A stretch of 64,000 nucleotides of DNA from Metarhizium brunneum (taxonomy: Eukaryota; Ascomycota; Sordariomycetes; Hypocreales; Clavicipitaceae): NCBI RefSeq assembly GCF_013426205.1, contig NC_089426.1, positions 2,108,001 to 2,172,000 on the forward strand, read 5' to 3'. The first letter of the stretch is position 1, and every line of letters starts with the position of its first letter. This document shows, piece by piece, positions 43,538 to 54,921 of this stretch. A program made the position numbers and the translations under genes. The notes beneath the pieces were generated by a model that saw nothing but the letters and a program-made list of their open reading frames with translations, had not been told where the DNA came from and made no database searches.

Positions 43538-45148
43538 ATGGCACCTCGACCAATTTTCACCATTACGCACCCGCGAGCCTGCTCCACGGCTTTTGAACGT
43601 GTAGGTAATCGAAGCTGTGCGCTTCAGACAGCTCCTGTCGACGGCCGAGAGTGCCAAGATGAAAAATTCCCCTCCGCATTGTCGCACTTTTTTACTAACA
43701 TGATTCTAGGTCTTCATGACCCGTAGAGACGAACTGGCTAGCCAGCATGAACCATTTGGAGACGCATACTACTTCGGCCCAGAATGCGTCAGTGAGCGCT
43801 TCAAGGACGACCCTGCTCGCCGCGAAGAAAGTGGTGTATCGGATGCCACGTTCAAGAGCGTACTAGAAGGATTTGACGAGGTGGCAAGACAGGTTCGCTT
43901 TCTCTCATATGCAAATCTGTGTTCTTCCGCCGGTGTTTCTGATTTTATTGTCGTTGGTGGCGGAGCCTCAATGTAAAGAACAAGCACGCTCTACCACTCG
44001 CGCAATGCTTGGTCTGGCCATGATGCCATCCCCAGAGAGTTATTACGAGTTAATACCTCAAGTGAGGTGGAGACTTCTCAGGAGTTCCGTTTCCGATCGG
44101 GTTGATCTGGGTCTGCAATTCCAGCCTTGGATGTACAACAAGCCCATACTTTGTGTTACGTGCAGGAACGGAACGTAGTAGTGCATTTCTATATCTGCTC
44201 ACCTCAGTCCGAACTTGCATCAATGGCCTAGTCCCAACCAGGGAAGATGATTTTCCTTATCTGTATGAATCTCGCATATTGCAAGATTTGACAAGATTGT
44301 TGTTGGTTGGGCCTTTGATGATTTCGAAATAAGCGAATTTAGACTTGCCGTTACGCAACCGATCTTCGAACACAATTTCCTGGGATTGATACTTACCATT
44401 GTCATCCAGGGCAAACGCGTCTTCATCAAGGACATGGCCTACTATCTCTTCCCCGCCCCCGGTGAGAAGGCCCAAATCGCAGCGTCTCTCGGCGGCGGCG
44501 AAGAACCAAATAACCCAACCGTTATTCCTTTTGATATGCTCAAACAGTTTCACTTCACATTTCTCATTCGACATCCCCGTCGCTCTGTTCCCTCCTACTG
44601 GCGATGCTGTATCCCGCCGCTGAGAGAAGTCAGTGGTTTTGATTACTTCTTGCCCAGCGAGATGGGATACGAGGAGCTTGTCAAATTTTTAGACTGGGCC
44701 ATCGAAAGGGGTCTCGTTGACAAGGACCGGTTGACAGTTGTTGATGCGGACGACCTGCTTGATAACCCTGAAGTCATGATCCGCAAGTACTGCGAGAGAA
44801 CGGGTCTCGCGTTTGACCCGAGCATGCTGAAGTGGAACGATGCTGATCAGGAGCATGCTAAGAAGCTGTTTGCGAAGTGGAATGGCTTTCATGATGATGC
44901 CCTCAGTAACAGGGAACTCAAGGGCAGAACCCACGCCCAGGTACGTTATGATGTAACACAAAAAAGGGACCAGGGAATGATATTTGGTCCATTAGGCTAA
45001 CTATGCTTAGAAAACACTCACTGTTGAGGCCGAAAACCAAGACTGGGAAGCCAAATACGGCAAGGAGGCCCAGAAGATCATCCGCGAGACTGTTGATGCT
45101 AATATTCCCTTCTATGAGTACCTCAAACAGTATTGCATCAAAGTATAA
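43538..45148 (+). CDS. P-loop sulfotransferase-like protein
   Basis: Four exons (43538-43600, 43710-43892, 44410-44940, 45011-45148) in matching phases give 304 residues. The start THPRACSTAFERVF resembles the 5'-phosphosulfate-binding loop of PAPS-dependent sulfotransferases. Later FTFLIRHPRRSVPSYW matches the 3'-phosphate-binding RxxxxS segment, and GFDYFLPSEMGYEEL is a typical family block. Such proteins are often annotated only as P-loop NTPases; the acceptor substrate is unknown. The second intron is 517 nt, about five times the usual length here, and its donor (GTTCGC) is weak; an alternative GTGGCA donor nine bases upstream (43881) is also in frame. The final exon is supported by GTACGT/TTAG sites and continues family-like sequence (ENQDWEAKYGKEA). 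Confidence 0.82.
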
Positions 45149-45487
45149 GCGCCAGCTGGATGTAAGGCTCAAAGGAAGGAAACGAAAGAGTCATGAAAAC
45201 ACCAGGATGCAAGTTGTTTCTGGTATATGCCCTGGCAGAGCTTGATTTTACATATGGTACATGGATGGCCAGTAGCCTCTATCTGTTCGTACAATTAGAT
45301 TCCAGCAGCGTAGGGCTGTTGGAGTCGGACACCGTCCCGAGCCTAGACACTGGCTCTTTGTTCATTTCAGGTCGCTCTGACGACTATATTTTCTTTTCCC
45401 TTGTCTCAACGAAAGTTGGGCACTACTTTCTCCCGCACATGGACGTCTTAGATTCTGCTTTAACCCGTAGTGTAGACGTAGACCTCT
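45149..45487. other. Convergent intergenic region
   Basis: 3' flanks of the sulfotransferase-like and mL67 genes. No gene seen. Confidence 0.5.
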
Positions 45488-46295
45488 CTAGGCCGTAGAC
45501 TCCGCCTCCTTCCCAGAAGTGTAGGCTGGTTCGTCAAATAGCGCATGATTAACATTCTTAGACCATGCATCTGCGTACTCCTTATCCTGATCATTCGCCC
45601 ACCTAATAGAAACCTGAATCGGATCAGGATGACCGTCCGTAGCCGTGCTCGCAACAGCAATTTCGTTTCCGTTTCCATGACCAGCCAAAACCGCCGCCAT
45701 GTCAGCAATTGAATTCGTCTTTTGCGCATTCAGCGCAGTACCCCTTTCGGCCTTGCTTCGCACAGGCTTGTAACCATTCCCCGAGGCCTTTTCCTGTGCA
45801 ATTTTCTTCTTGTCTGCGGCGGTAAACTCCTGGGGCGACTTGTATCGAAACTCGTCAGTCCAGGACACCTCGTGCAGGTGCTTCAATTCGCGTAGCTTTT
45901 GGTAGACGGAACGCCCGACAGCCCCCTGGCCCTCGGGGAATTGAATCAAAGCCATGGGCGACCAGTAGTCCTTCCGCAGCTTTGCTGGCTTTGTCTTTTT
46001 GCCGTTGAAGGGCAGCTGCTTCAGTGCGTGGAACCCCTGCGCCGAAACTGTCAGTATCTATGAATTGATAGGCTCCTTTGTAGGAATGGAAATGCTGGAT
46101 TGAATGGCATACGTCCAACCTCTCGTCAAAAGAGTAGATTATTTGGTCGGATCTCCGGTGTCGAAAAACCCAGATCTTTTCTCCGTGGCCTTCCGGGCCC
46201 TGGGAGCCCTTCCCTCGACCTGTGTGCACTTGCCGCAGACATGTGCGCACTATACTTGACCATTGGCCAAGCCGGGGCCGTGATGTCGTATTCAT
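45488..46295 (-). CDS. MHR1: Mitochondrial large ribosomal subunit protein mL67 / MHR1-like
   Basis: Two minus-strand exons (46113-46295, 45488-46036) with a 76-nt intron (donor GTATGC, acceptor GCAG) give 243 residues in frame. The core IWVFRHRRSDQIIYSFDERLD joins GFHALKQLPFNGKKTKPAKLRKDYWSPM across the intron, and MALIQFPEGQG, VYQKLRELKHLHEVSW follow; this order is typical of the mL67/MHR1 family. In yeast the protein is a mitoribosome component that also takes part in mitochondrial DNA recombination. A basic, arginine-rich N-terminus (about 1-30) could be the import signal. I chose the first true ATG (46293-46295) since the frame upstream lacks an ATG. The gene is divergent from HSP104 with about 655 bases between starts. 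Confidence 0.85.
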
Positions 46296-46950
46296 TGTGG
46301 TCGGTTGTCGTTGAAATCGGGCTTCGAGATGGCGTCTATACAATCGGGCACCCAAGGCCAAGCTTGAAAATCGACGCCTACTTGCGCGCAGTCATGTGAC
46401 CTTGGAAGCCGGAAAAAGTGGTCGGGAAGCATGGGGCCCTTACTGCGTAACGGTTGGGTGTTTCAGCGGGCCATCAGGTCATGATAAGATGGCACTGTCC
46501 AATGAGAGGGACGGCACCCCGCCTATGGAGCACTAAAAACCAGGTTTCGAGTGACATCACGCAGCGTCTCCAAGCTTCTGGTGGCTTCTGGGTAGCTTTC
46601 CAGGCCATCCGAGCAGCTTCCAGCTGTTGCTCGGCTCATCTCCCGCAACAAAGAGCTCTTCCTTCTGCCGCACAATGGGCGAGTGTATCCACCACCTCCT
46701 CGAAGATATATTTCCTCCCTTGTGGCTATTGAAGTTAATTTCTCCTTCTTCATTTTTCCTTCGTACATCAAACAAATTACCCTGGAGGCTGATATCCTTG
46801 GCCCACCAGACACCACCTGGTGCCCAACTTTTATGCGTCACTGTGAACAAGAAGCCTCACATTCTTTGAACCGAGCTTCTCTGGAAAGACCAACACACCC
46901 CGCACAATAACTGTTATCACCATACACCGTTTACACATACACGACCTACA
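46296..46950. promoter_or_regulatory. Divergent promoter of mL67 and HSP104, possible heat-shock elements
   Basis: About 655 bases between the two start codons. Around 46576-46600 three TTC triplets lie 10 and 12 bases apart (46576-46578, 46586-46588, 46598-46600), and further TTCC units follow near 46617 and 46658. Heat-shock factor binds arrays of GAA/TTC units, so this is a candidate element for the chaperone gene. The match to a strict nGAAn array is imperfect. A CT-rich leader runs up to the HSP104 start. Confidence 0.35.
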
Positions 46951-49731
46951 ATGACTTCCCGAATGGATTTTACAGACCGCGCTCAAAAGGCTGTCGAAGA
47001 CGCTATGAGCCTGGCCGAGCAGTATGGACATTCACAGCTTCTCCCAGTCCATCTTGCCGTCTCATTACTGGAACCACCAGTCGACCTCTCAAAGGACCAA
47101 CAAAATGCACCCCAAAACAGCATAATCACCCTTTTTCGACAAGTCATCGAGAAGGCTCACGGTGACCCTCAACTATTCGATCGGGCCCTGAAGAAGACTC
47201 TCGTTCGACTTCCGAGTCAAGATCCCCCGCCAGAGCAGGTTTCCTTGGCTCCCTCCTTCCACGCCGTCTTAAGGAAAGCCATGGAGTTGCAAAAGGTCCA
47301 AAAAGACTCATATATTGGTGTTGACCATCTCATTACTGCCCTGGCCGACGACCCCTCAATGCAGGCACCATTGAAAGAGGCCAGCATTCCCAAGCCCAAG
47401 CTGGTTCAAGATGCTGTCCAAGCCATTCGAGGCACCAAGCGAGTGGACAGCAAGACCGCTGACACTGAACAAGAAAACGAGAACTTGGCCAAATTCACCA
47501 TCGACATGACTGCCATGGCCAGAGACAAGAAAATCGATCCCGTCATTGGGCGTGAAGAGGAGATTCGACGAGTGGTTCGAATCTTATCTCGACGCACAAA
47601 GAACAACCCTGTTCTCATCGGAGAGCCTGGTGTTGGTAAGACTACTGTTGTCGAGGGGCTTGCCCAGCGAATAGTCAACCGAGATGTGCCTGACAACCTG
47701 AAGCACTGTAAACTATTGTCTCTAGATGTCGGCGCGCTTGTTGCGGGTAGCAAGTTCCGTGGCGAATTCGAGGAGCGAATGAAGGGAGTCTTGAAAGAAA
47801 TTGAGGACTCTAAAGAGATGATTGTACTCTTTGTCGACGAAATCCACCTGCTCATGGGTGCCGGTTCTTCTGGCGAAGGAGGCATGGATGCTGCCAACTT
47901 GCTCAAGCCCATGCTTGCCAGAGGACAGCTTCACTGTATTGGTGCCACCACTTTGGCCGAGTACCGAAAATATGTCGAGAAGGATGCTGCTTTCGAGCGA
48001 CGATTCCAGCAAGTTATGGTCAAGGAGCCTACCATTCCCGAAACGATATCAATCTTGCGAGGCCTGAAGGAAAGATACGACAGACACCACCGTGTTACAA
48101 TCCTCGACAGCGCTCTTGTTGCTGCCGCCAACCTTGCAGCTCGATACCTCACTTCCAGAAGAATGCCTGACTCCGCCATCGATCTCGTCGATGAAGCTGC
48201 CGCCGCGGTCCGCGTCGCTCGCGAGTCCCAGCCAGAAATTATTGACTCCCTTGAGCGCAAGCTCAGGCAGCTCATGATTGAGATTGCGGCATTGGAGAAG
48301 GAAAAGGACGAAGCATCTCAGATTCGTCTTCAGCAGGCCAAGAAGGATGCCAAGAACGTTGAGGAGGAGTTGGAGCCTCTACGAGAAAAGTACCAAAACG
48401 AAATCAAGCGAGGCGAGGAGATCCACCAGGCTAAGCTCAAGCTCGATGAATTGGAGAAGCGGTTGGAGGATGCCATGAACATAGGAGATAATGCAAAGGC
48501 TGCCGATATCAAGTACGGTGCTATTCCTGAGCAACAAACGACCATTAAAGAGCTCGAAGCTCGCAAGGCTGCCGCAGATGCTGCTCTAAATGCTGCCGGC
48601 GGCGAAGCTGCAACGGCCATGGTCACAGACATTGTCACCGCCGATCACATCAACGAGATCGTAGCTCGTTGGACCGGTATCCCTGTCACTCGACTTCGCA
48701 CTTCCGAGAAGGAGAAGCTGATCAACATGGAGAAGGTCCTTGGAAAAGTCGTCGTTGGCCAAAAGGAGGCAGTCAATTCTGTTGCCAACGCCATTCGTTT
48801 GCAACGATCTGGACTTGCCAATCCAAACCAACCTCCCAGCTTCCTCTTCTGCGGTCCCTCTGGTACCGGTAAGACATTGCTCACCAAGGCTCTTGCCGAG
48901 TTCCTTTTCGATGATCCCAAGTCTATGATTCGGTTCGACATGTCAGAGTACCAAGAGCGACACGCACTTAGCCGCATGATTGGCGCCCCCCCTGGATATG
49001 TCGGCCATGATGCTGGTGGTCAGCTTACAGAGGCTTTGCGCCGAAAGCCATTCTCGATTCTTCTCTTCGACGAGGTCGAGAAGGCTGCCAAGGAGATCTT
49101 GACTGTACTGCTCCAACTCATGGATGACGGCAGAATTACGGATGGCCAAGGCAGAGTTGTTGACGCCAAGAACTGCATAGTGGTCATGACCTCTAACTTG
49201 GGTGCTGAGTATCTCACTCGGCCCGGCACGAAAGAAGGCAGGATTGACGGTTCAACCCGCGAACTGGTCATGAGTGCTTTGCGCAACTACTTCCTTCCTG
49301 AGTTCCTGAACAGAATCAACTCAGTTGTCATCTTCAACAGACTTACACGCAAGGAGATCCGCAAGATTGTGGATCTTCGCATCACCGAAATCCAGAAACG
49401 TCTCGAGGATAACGGACGCAAGGTCAAGATTGACGTGTCTGACGAAGCTAAGGACCACCTGGGTAACGCCGGCTACTCGCCTGCATATGGTGCTCGACCT
49501 CTTGCCCGCCTGATTGAGAAGGAAGTCCTGAACAAGCTGGCTATTCTCATTCTCCGAAACAACATTCGCGACGGTGAAATTGCTAGAGTGGAGCTTATTG
49601 ACGACAAGATCACGGTTTTGTCGAACCATCCTGACAGCGAGATGAGCGATGATGATGATATGATGGAGGATGAGGAAGACGCTGTCGACGAGGTGATTGG
49701 AGACGACATGGATGAAGACATCTATGATTAA
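46951..49731 (+). CDS. HSP104: HSP104/ClpB-type disaggregase
   Basis: An intronless 926-residue AAA+ chaperone that pulls polypeptides from aggregates with Hsp70 and confers thermotolerance; it is hsp98 in Neurospora. In order: Clp N-domain (1-160, DFTDRAQKAVEDAM); first AAA module with Walker A GEPGVGKT (about 224) and Walker B VLFVDEIHLLMG; the coiled-coil middle domain (about 410-540); second AAA module with GPSGTGKT (about 634) and LLFDEVEKAAKEI. The acidic tail (MSDDDDMMEDEEDAVDEV, ending DEDIYD) resembles that of the cytosolic eukaryotic form, which binds TPR cochaperones. No transit peptide is present, so this is the cytosolic and not the mitochondrial Hsp78 form. The ATG at 46951 is in good context; a second ATG four codons on is possible. 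Confidence 0.97.
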   Translation: MTSRMDFTDRAQKAVEDAMSLAEQYGHSQLLPVHLAVSLLEPPVDLSKDQQNAPQNSIITLFRQVIEKAHGDPQLFDRALKKTLVRLPSQDPPPEQVSLAPSFHAVLRKAMELQKVQKDSYIGVDHLITALADDPSMQAPLKEASIPKPKLVQDAVQAIRGTKRVDSKTADTEQENENLAKFTIDMTAMARDKKIDPVIGREEEIRRVVRILSRRTKNNPVLIGEPGVGKTTVVEGLAQRIVNRDVPDNLKHCKLLSLDVGALVAGSKFRGEFEERMKGVLKEIEDSKEMIVLFVDEIHLLMGAGSSGEGGMDAANLLKPMLARGQLHCIGATTLAEYRKYVEKDAAFERRFQQVMVKEPTIPETISILRGLKERYDRHHRVTILDSALVAAANLAARYLTSRRMPDSAIDLVDEAAAAVRVARESQPEIIDSLERKLRQLMIEIAALEKEKDEASQIRLQQAKKDAKNVEEELEPLREKYQNEIKRGEEIHQAKLKLDELEKRLEDAMNIGDNAKAADIKYGAIPEQQTTIKELEARKAAADAALNAAGGEAATAMVTDIVTADHINEIVARWTGIPVTRLRTSEKEKLINMEKVLGKVVVGQKEAVNSVANAIRLQRSGLANPNQPPSFLFCGPSGTGKTLLTKALAEFLFDDPKSMIRFDMSEYQERHALSRMIGAPPGYVGHDAGGQLTEALRRKPFSILLFDEVEKAAKEILTVLLQLMDDGRITDGQGRVVDAKNCIVVMTSNLGAEYLTRPGTKEGRIDGSTRELVMSALRNYFLPEFLNRINSVVIFNRLTRKEIRKIVDLRITEIQKRLEDNGRKVKIDVSDEAKDHLGNAGYSPAYGARPLARLIEKEVLNKLAILILRNNIRDGEIARVELIDDKITVLSNHPDSEMSDDDDMMEDEEDAVDEVIGDDMDEDIYD

Positions 49732-49981
49732 TTGAGCGGCCAAAATGTGGCATGAATATCTTTAACATGATGCAGGCGTTGGGAGTGGAAACTAGTGGCT
49801 GCAAAACGGCACAGCGTTGGAAAATACTATTGAATTCAATACACTGGATGGTATAGATTCTAAAATACCGTAAGGACGAAAACATGACGTCATCCATTCC
49901 TCTCATGCCCACCACGTGAATGCAATAAATCCCAATTATAGTGCTTTTGTACATGATGTATGCGTGCATATGAATATGGCC

Positions 49982-52453
49982 TCAAGGCAAGCCCAACAAC
50001 ACAGCGTCGTCTCCGGCCCATCCAAAGTCGTCCATGAACATGGTCCAGTCTACATCTTGGATAGGATCCGAGGACAAGTTTCCAGGCTGTGGCTGGCTAC
50101 TGTTAGGTTGTGTACAGGGAGTGGAATTCGCACATCGACCCTCTACACGTCAAAGTTAGCAAATTCCCTTCTTTTTGTCGTCGTCCCAGACTTTGAGAGG
50201 GGGTGGGCGGGGAGCGGTGGCTGTCGCTACTCACGCATCATCTCCAGCGCCTTGTTCACCCTGTCGGTGCTGTTCTGGGCGTCTCTCAGCGCGGTGCGAA
50301 ACTTGCCCAGACACCAAAAGGTGACTCCTGCGGACGCGCGGTCGGGCCTCGCGCCGGGGGCGGCACCAAAGCTCGGCACCAGGTTGCGTATGCTCCAGAA
50401 GGTCTCCATGATGATGCTCGCGCGGTGGGCGAGGTCGGCGTCGCGCACGGAGGCGCGGAGGATGGCGCCGCAAGCCTGCTGGACGAGGAGGTCGGCGTCG
50501 GGCTCGCTCATGCCCGGCGAGCAGTCGGAGTGGAGGATGGAGATGATAATGCAGGCGGCGTCGATGTTGGTCCTGATGGCCCATTGCGGGGAGTGGGTGA
50601 GGAACTGGATGCGGGTTTCGAGGTCGAGGCTGTGCGCCACGATGGAGCGGGCTGTGTTGAAGACGCGCACGGCGTGCGACTTGATCGACGGCACGGCGGT
50701 GTTGGGCGGCCATATGAAGTAGCATAGCTGGATTTCGAGCTGTGCTGCTAGCAGGCAGAAGCGGGATATGTCTGGGGAGGGTGGGTTAGCTAGGTACGGA
50801 TGGCAGCAGGGCTGGCAGGGCGAGGGGGCTTGCTATCTATATAACACGTACCCGAGTCGTATTTGGTGATGAGGGGTTTGAGAGACTCGAATTCCGTCTC
50901 CCACATTGCTACCTCGGATTCGTGGACGCCGCCGTGGGCTGTTACTTGTGTAAACATGCTTGTGTGAAAGCGGTTAAGGAACCGTTGTACATCGTGCATG
51001 ACTATGAGGTCGACCCATTGCGACGCATCGAGGACTGCTTTGGTCTTGGAGTCGCTGTGTTGTATGTAAGGCGGCGGAATGCCAATACCCGCGGCGGTTC
51101 TATCACCAGTGTCAGGCGCATCGTCGTGGTTGTTCGAGACGGGGGGCAAGAGAGCGAGCATACCGTTGTGAGAGCATACAGCACGCCAACCATGTGGAAG
51201 AAGCCTCTTCGTCTGTGGCGTGAAAATTCTGGCGCAGGCCGACCAAGAATTGAGAATTCTTCCCCTGGCCTGTGTGACAACCCAGTCCCAAGGCTGTGGT
51301 TGTCGCTATGCCGGCAAAGGTTGGCGATGTATCTACGACGAAGCGAACATTCGGCATCGGCCAGGTACACAGGATTAAGAGGGCATGCACGGCGTCAAAA
51401 TCCAGGGCGGGGACCGACGACATTGTCCAAATGTTCTTTTCCAGGTGGTCTGTCAGCAAGGGGAAGAGGGAACGATCTCTGGCATAGCGTCGACAGGCCA
51501 CATAGATGACGAGCCAGAAGAGGGTTTGGTTTGCCTCATAGCAGTCGTCTGGGTCCTTTTTGCGTAGGACCGGCACGAATCGATGAAAGTGTTGGAGATA
51601 TCTGGGCGACTTTGTGTGAGCACTTGGCGCGTGGCCATGTTCAAAGGCTTGCCCCTTACAAAGCCTGTGACGGTTGCAGAAGGGGACTTACTTGGTAAAG
51701 TACCAATCGATATCTTCACCAGACACGATGTGGTTTCCTAGGATACGAGCCTCTGTCGGGCCGGTTTTCAGACGTCGCTCGGAGCTCTGGCCCGGGTGTC
51801 CCTGGCCAATTGACGATTCCGGCTGAGGTGTTGGCGTCTGTGGTGTCGTCGTGTTGATGGCGGCAGCCGACGCGGGTTTTTGCTCTGGCAGTGCTGGGAT
51901 GGCGGCGCGCGGGCTTGGCGGCGTCCAGGCGGACTGGACTGCTCCATTGGTCGCGGGCTGGACGACTTGCTTGATGCTTTTCAACTCCTGCTCGAGTTGT
52001 TCTAGCTTGCTGTGATGGTGGTGGGTAAGCCAGTGTGTCATACATGATCTGTTGCAGCCGCAGGATGAAACGAAGGTGTCGCACGGCAACAATAAGCTTA
52101 AGTCAAACGTGGCTCATCAAAATGTCGGCGTACCTTCTCTTGGTGACTCTCTTGTGAGACTTGTCAACCACGCACGATAGTTGGAGTTTGGCGCACCGTT
52201 GGCAGGGCTGGCCAGAAGCTTGATTCGCTCTGCACCGCACCTTTTACACAGCCATGAGGCACCGTGTCAGCTGTTGGCCCATTGTGTGCGGCAAAGGAGA
52301 ATGGCTTTGCACCGTCAAATGTTCCAGTACTAGTATAAATAAAACAGGGTGTCTCACTTTAGAATTGCGGCAATTGACGCAGGCTATGTTGCGTCTTGTT
52401 CTGTCGTCAGGTGTTGACGAAGACACATCCACCGACGGTGGCGTAGGCGACAT
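49982..52453 (-). CDS. Zn(II)2Cys6 transcription factor
   Basis: Seven minus-strand exons: 52358-52453, 52134-52240, 51692-52009, 51164-51601, 50852-51099, 50235-50771, 49982-50142. The introns are 64-124 nt, all phases match, and the product has 634 residues. The binuclear zinc cluster has six cysteines at 25, 28, 35, 45, 48 and 55 (C-x2-C-x6-C-x9-C-x2-C-x6-C) and is itself interrupted by an intron after K32. A coiled coil (SKLEQLEQELKSIKQ) for dimerisation and a proline-rich linker follow, then the fungal-specific middle homology region (GEDIDWYF, VLRKKDPDDCYE, ALLILCTWP). The C-terminus carries an acidic aromatic DVDWTMFMDDFGW that may be an activation segment. Targets are unknown; no biosynthetic cluster is adjacent, and the gene converges on HSP104 with about 250 bases between them. 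Confidence 0.9.
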
Positions 52454-53280
52454 TCTCAGTCCGCATAGGTGTACCAACCTCCCGGCGTGGGCCCTCCCTT
52501 GGTCTGATCAATGTCCTCCAAGTCGGCCTGATCAAAAATAGTCGGAAATCATGGACGCGGGCTGTAGTTGAGCCAGACCGAACAGACTGAGCGACATGGC
52601 GCGCGGCCGCCTCTCCAACTTTTCGGTCCCAGAGAGGAGGGCGGATGGGGAGGAGGAGTGACAGAAAGACTGGAGAGAAGAACAGATGGCACACGAAAAT
52701 AAATAAAGAAAAATCGATAGATCCCCTGCCGATTTCCTATCTCCTTTCCAAGCAATATTGTCTTTTTGGCTGGGTACGGTTGATTTTCCAAAAGCTTAAA
52801 CGTCAAAAGACAATGGTGACTTTAAATTTATCGCCGCTAAACCCGGATGAAGATCGATCGACTCATTACGAGTCCTCCTCATCAGTCACGTGGATCCTCT
52901 CCGCAAACCGCAAAATCCACATTGCCCGTGGTGTTAGTGTTCATGCACACAGGCCTTGCTCAACCTTGTTTTGTCCATGGTAATATGTATATATGCGCTG
53001 ATACATGATACTCTGCCAAGACAAAGTTGAAGCCCACGTCTTACCATTCCTGAAGCATGGATTGCGAGCGCACGGATGTGCCCTTGATGACGTGGACTCT
53101 GTAACTACTAGGTACCGGGCCAACTGCAGAGTACTGGTGCTTGTTTTGTCCACTGCGCAAGTCTCGGTCAGGTTTACAACAAAGAAAAAAAATTAATTGC
53201 TGTATTCTTGCCTTCATGTTACGAATCCGAAGGACCCCCAATTTGCACATGAGAAACCTGCGCACAGTGTTTCTATCGCT
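52454..53280. other. Intergenic between two minus-strand genes
   Basis: Promoter of the zinc-cluster gene and 3' flank of PBN1. Short frames only; nothing recognisable. Confidence 0.45.
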
Positions 53281-54921
53281 TCACTTCCTCTTCTTGCTCT
53301 CCATTTGCGTCTCGCTGCTCAGGCTCCCATACCCAGAGACCGCAAATACAGCAGCCAACTTCCATAATACCCATGCGAAACCCAGCGCCACGGCTGCTGC
53401 AGTTCCAAATCCAACCAGCCAAGCCCCATCTTCCTTCAAAACTGGTACCGAGATGGGCGTCAGGATCCTGCCTCCCGTAGCAGGCTGCGGCGTGGCATGC
53501 CAAAACACCGTATTCTCGCTAAATAGCCCATCGTAACCCAGCCGAGTCCTGTCAAAGGGATTGTTGGATAGGTCCACGTGAGCCTCAGACTCACATGCCC
53601 AGAACACAGCTGGGTAGGGAATCTCAATGTCGACTTTGCCGCTCACAGACGGTTCAAGGTAGCGAAGATGCAGAGGCACCTCGGCTGTCCAACTTTCCGG
53701 CTCATTGGAGCTGGGAGGTGCTAATTGCAGCAAGACGCTTGAGCCCCATGTTTTTGTGGTATATGCTGGTGCCTCCAAGTCAACAGGGAGGCTGGTGTAC
53801 CTTGAAGCCGTCAAGTTCTTGGACGCCAAGAAAAGTTGGTCGGCGAACTGGTATCGATCTGCAAAAATTGTCCTGGGGAGAGTGAAGTATGCGTGAAGAC
53901 CGCATTCATCCTCTGTGGGCGGCGGTATATTTGAGCTCAATGTCAATCGCAAAGTTGGGTGCAAGCCTGTGGGGGAGACAAAGTCGGATGAGAAATAAGC
54001 GTCGGCGACGCGATGTCGCGATGGAAAACCAAACAGTGTTCCAGAAGGCTTCTTGTTCTCGCCAAGAACAGTGAGAAACCCAGATACTCCTATTTCGTGC
54101 GGCTTTTGATTAGGCGGTGTATCCTTGGAAAAGACGCCGACCTCTGTTCGCCTAGTGGAAGAGCCGGCCACTTTGATGCTTTGCTCAGTCAACGGGAACA
54201 ATGACGAGATCCTCAAAGTTCGAAGTGTCGAGTCCCACAAAATATCCAAGCTCGCGGCATCGGATAAGGCCTCGGCCCGGTTCCGACAAACAGAGTCTTC
54301 CTTGGAACATATCTCTTTGGTAACCCAGTCGATGAAGGCTGACAGATGCTCAAGTTCCTGGTGAAAGGTGGCAGCTGGAGGGTTAAAAGATTGCCCTTGG
54401 CCATGTGTTGTAAACGACTAATGATGCCATCAAGTCAGAAAACCACTAGCTCTAACAGGTCAAAGGCTGGAAAATGTTATTGACAAACCTCGGCTGACAT
54501 GCAGTCTATTGAGCCAAAGGCTTGTAGAGAAGTACACAGCCTCAGCCTGCAAGCCAATCAACATTTTGCACTTGGACAAGATGCCAGATGGCTCTGTTAA
54601 AACAAGCAAGCTCTTCACTTACTGGGCATGTCCAGCGGTCTCGTTAGCTGGTGTAGAGAACACATGAAGACCTGGCGACAACCGCGAAGTAAAAGGCTCA
54701 ACCGTGCCATAGGTCAACGGGCTGGCCCACCGAATGCTGATATCTCGGTAAGCTTGAAGGAGGCCAGCAAGCTCCGGTGGTAGTTCAGCTACTTCAACCG
54801 TTAGCCTGTTTTCTCGGGCCGCCTTTACCGAGGGCCCGTCAAGTTGGTTGGCGTCGACTTTGAGGAGCCCAGGGTCAACATCGACCCCTTGGGCATGGAC
54901 AAATGTGACTCTCTCCTTCAT
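53281..54921 (-). CDS. PBN1: GPI mannosyltransferase I subunit, PIG-X/PBN1 family
   Basis: Three minus-strand exons (54623-54921, 54489-54546, 53281-54417) with introns of 76 and 71 nt in matching phase give 497 residues. The 58-nt middle exon (QLRLCTSLQAFGSIDCMSAE) is easily missed, but without it the flanks are out of frame. The protein starts MKERVTFVHAQG, has the PIG-X block (FLTVLGENK, CGLHAYFTLPRTIFADRYQF, SWTAEVPLHLRYLEPS) and ends in one membrane segment (LVGFGTAAAVALGFAWVLWKL) with a short KKRK cytosolic tail. PBN1 stabilises GPI14 (PIG-M), which adds the first mannose to the GPI anchor in the ER. The bulk is therefore luminal. A basic KKRK tail could favour ER retention; this is inference. 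Confidence 0.92.
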
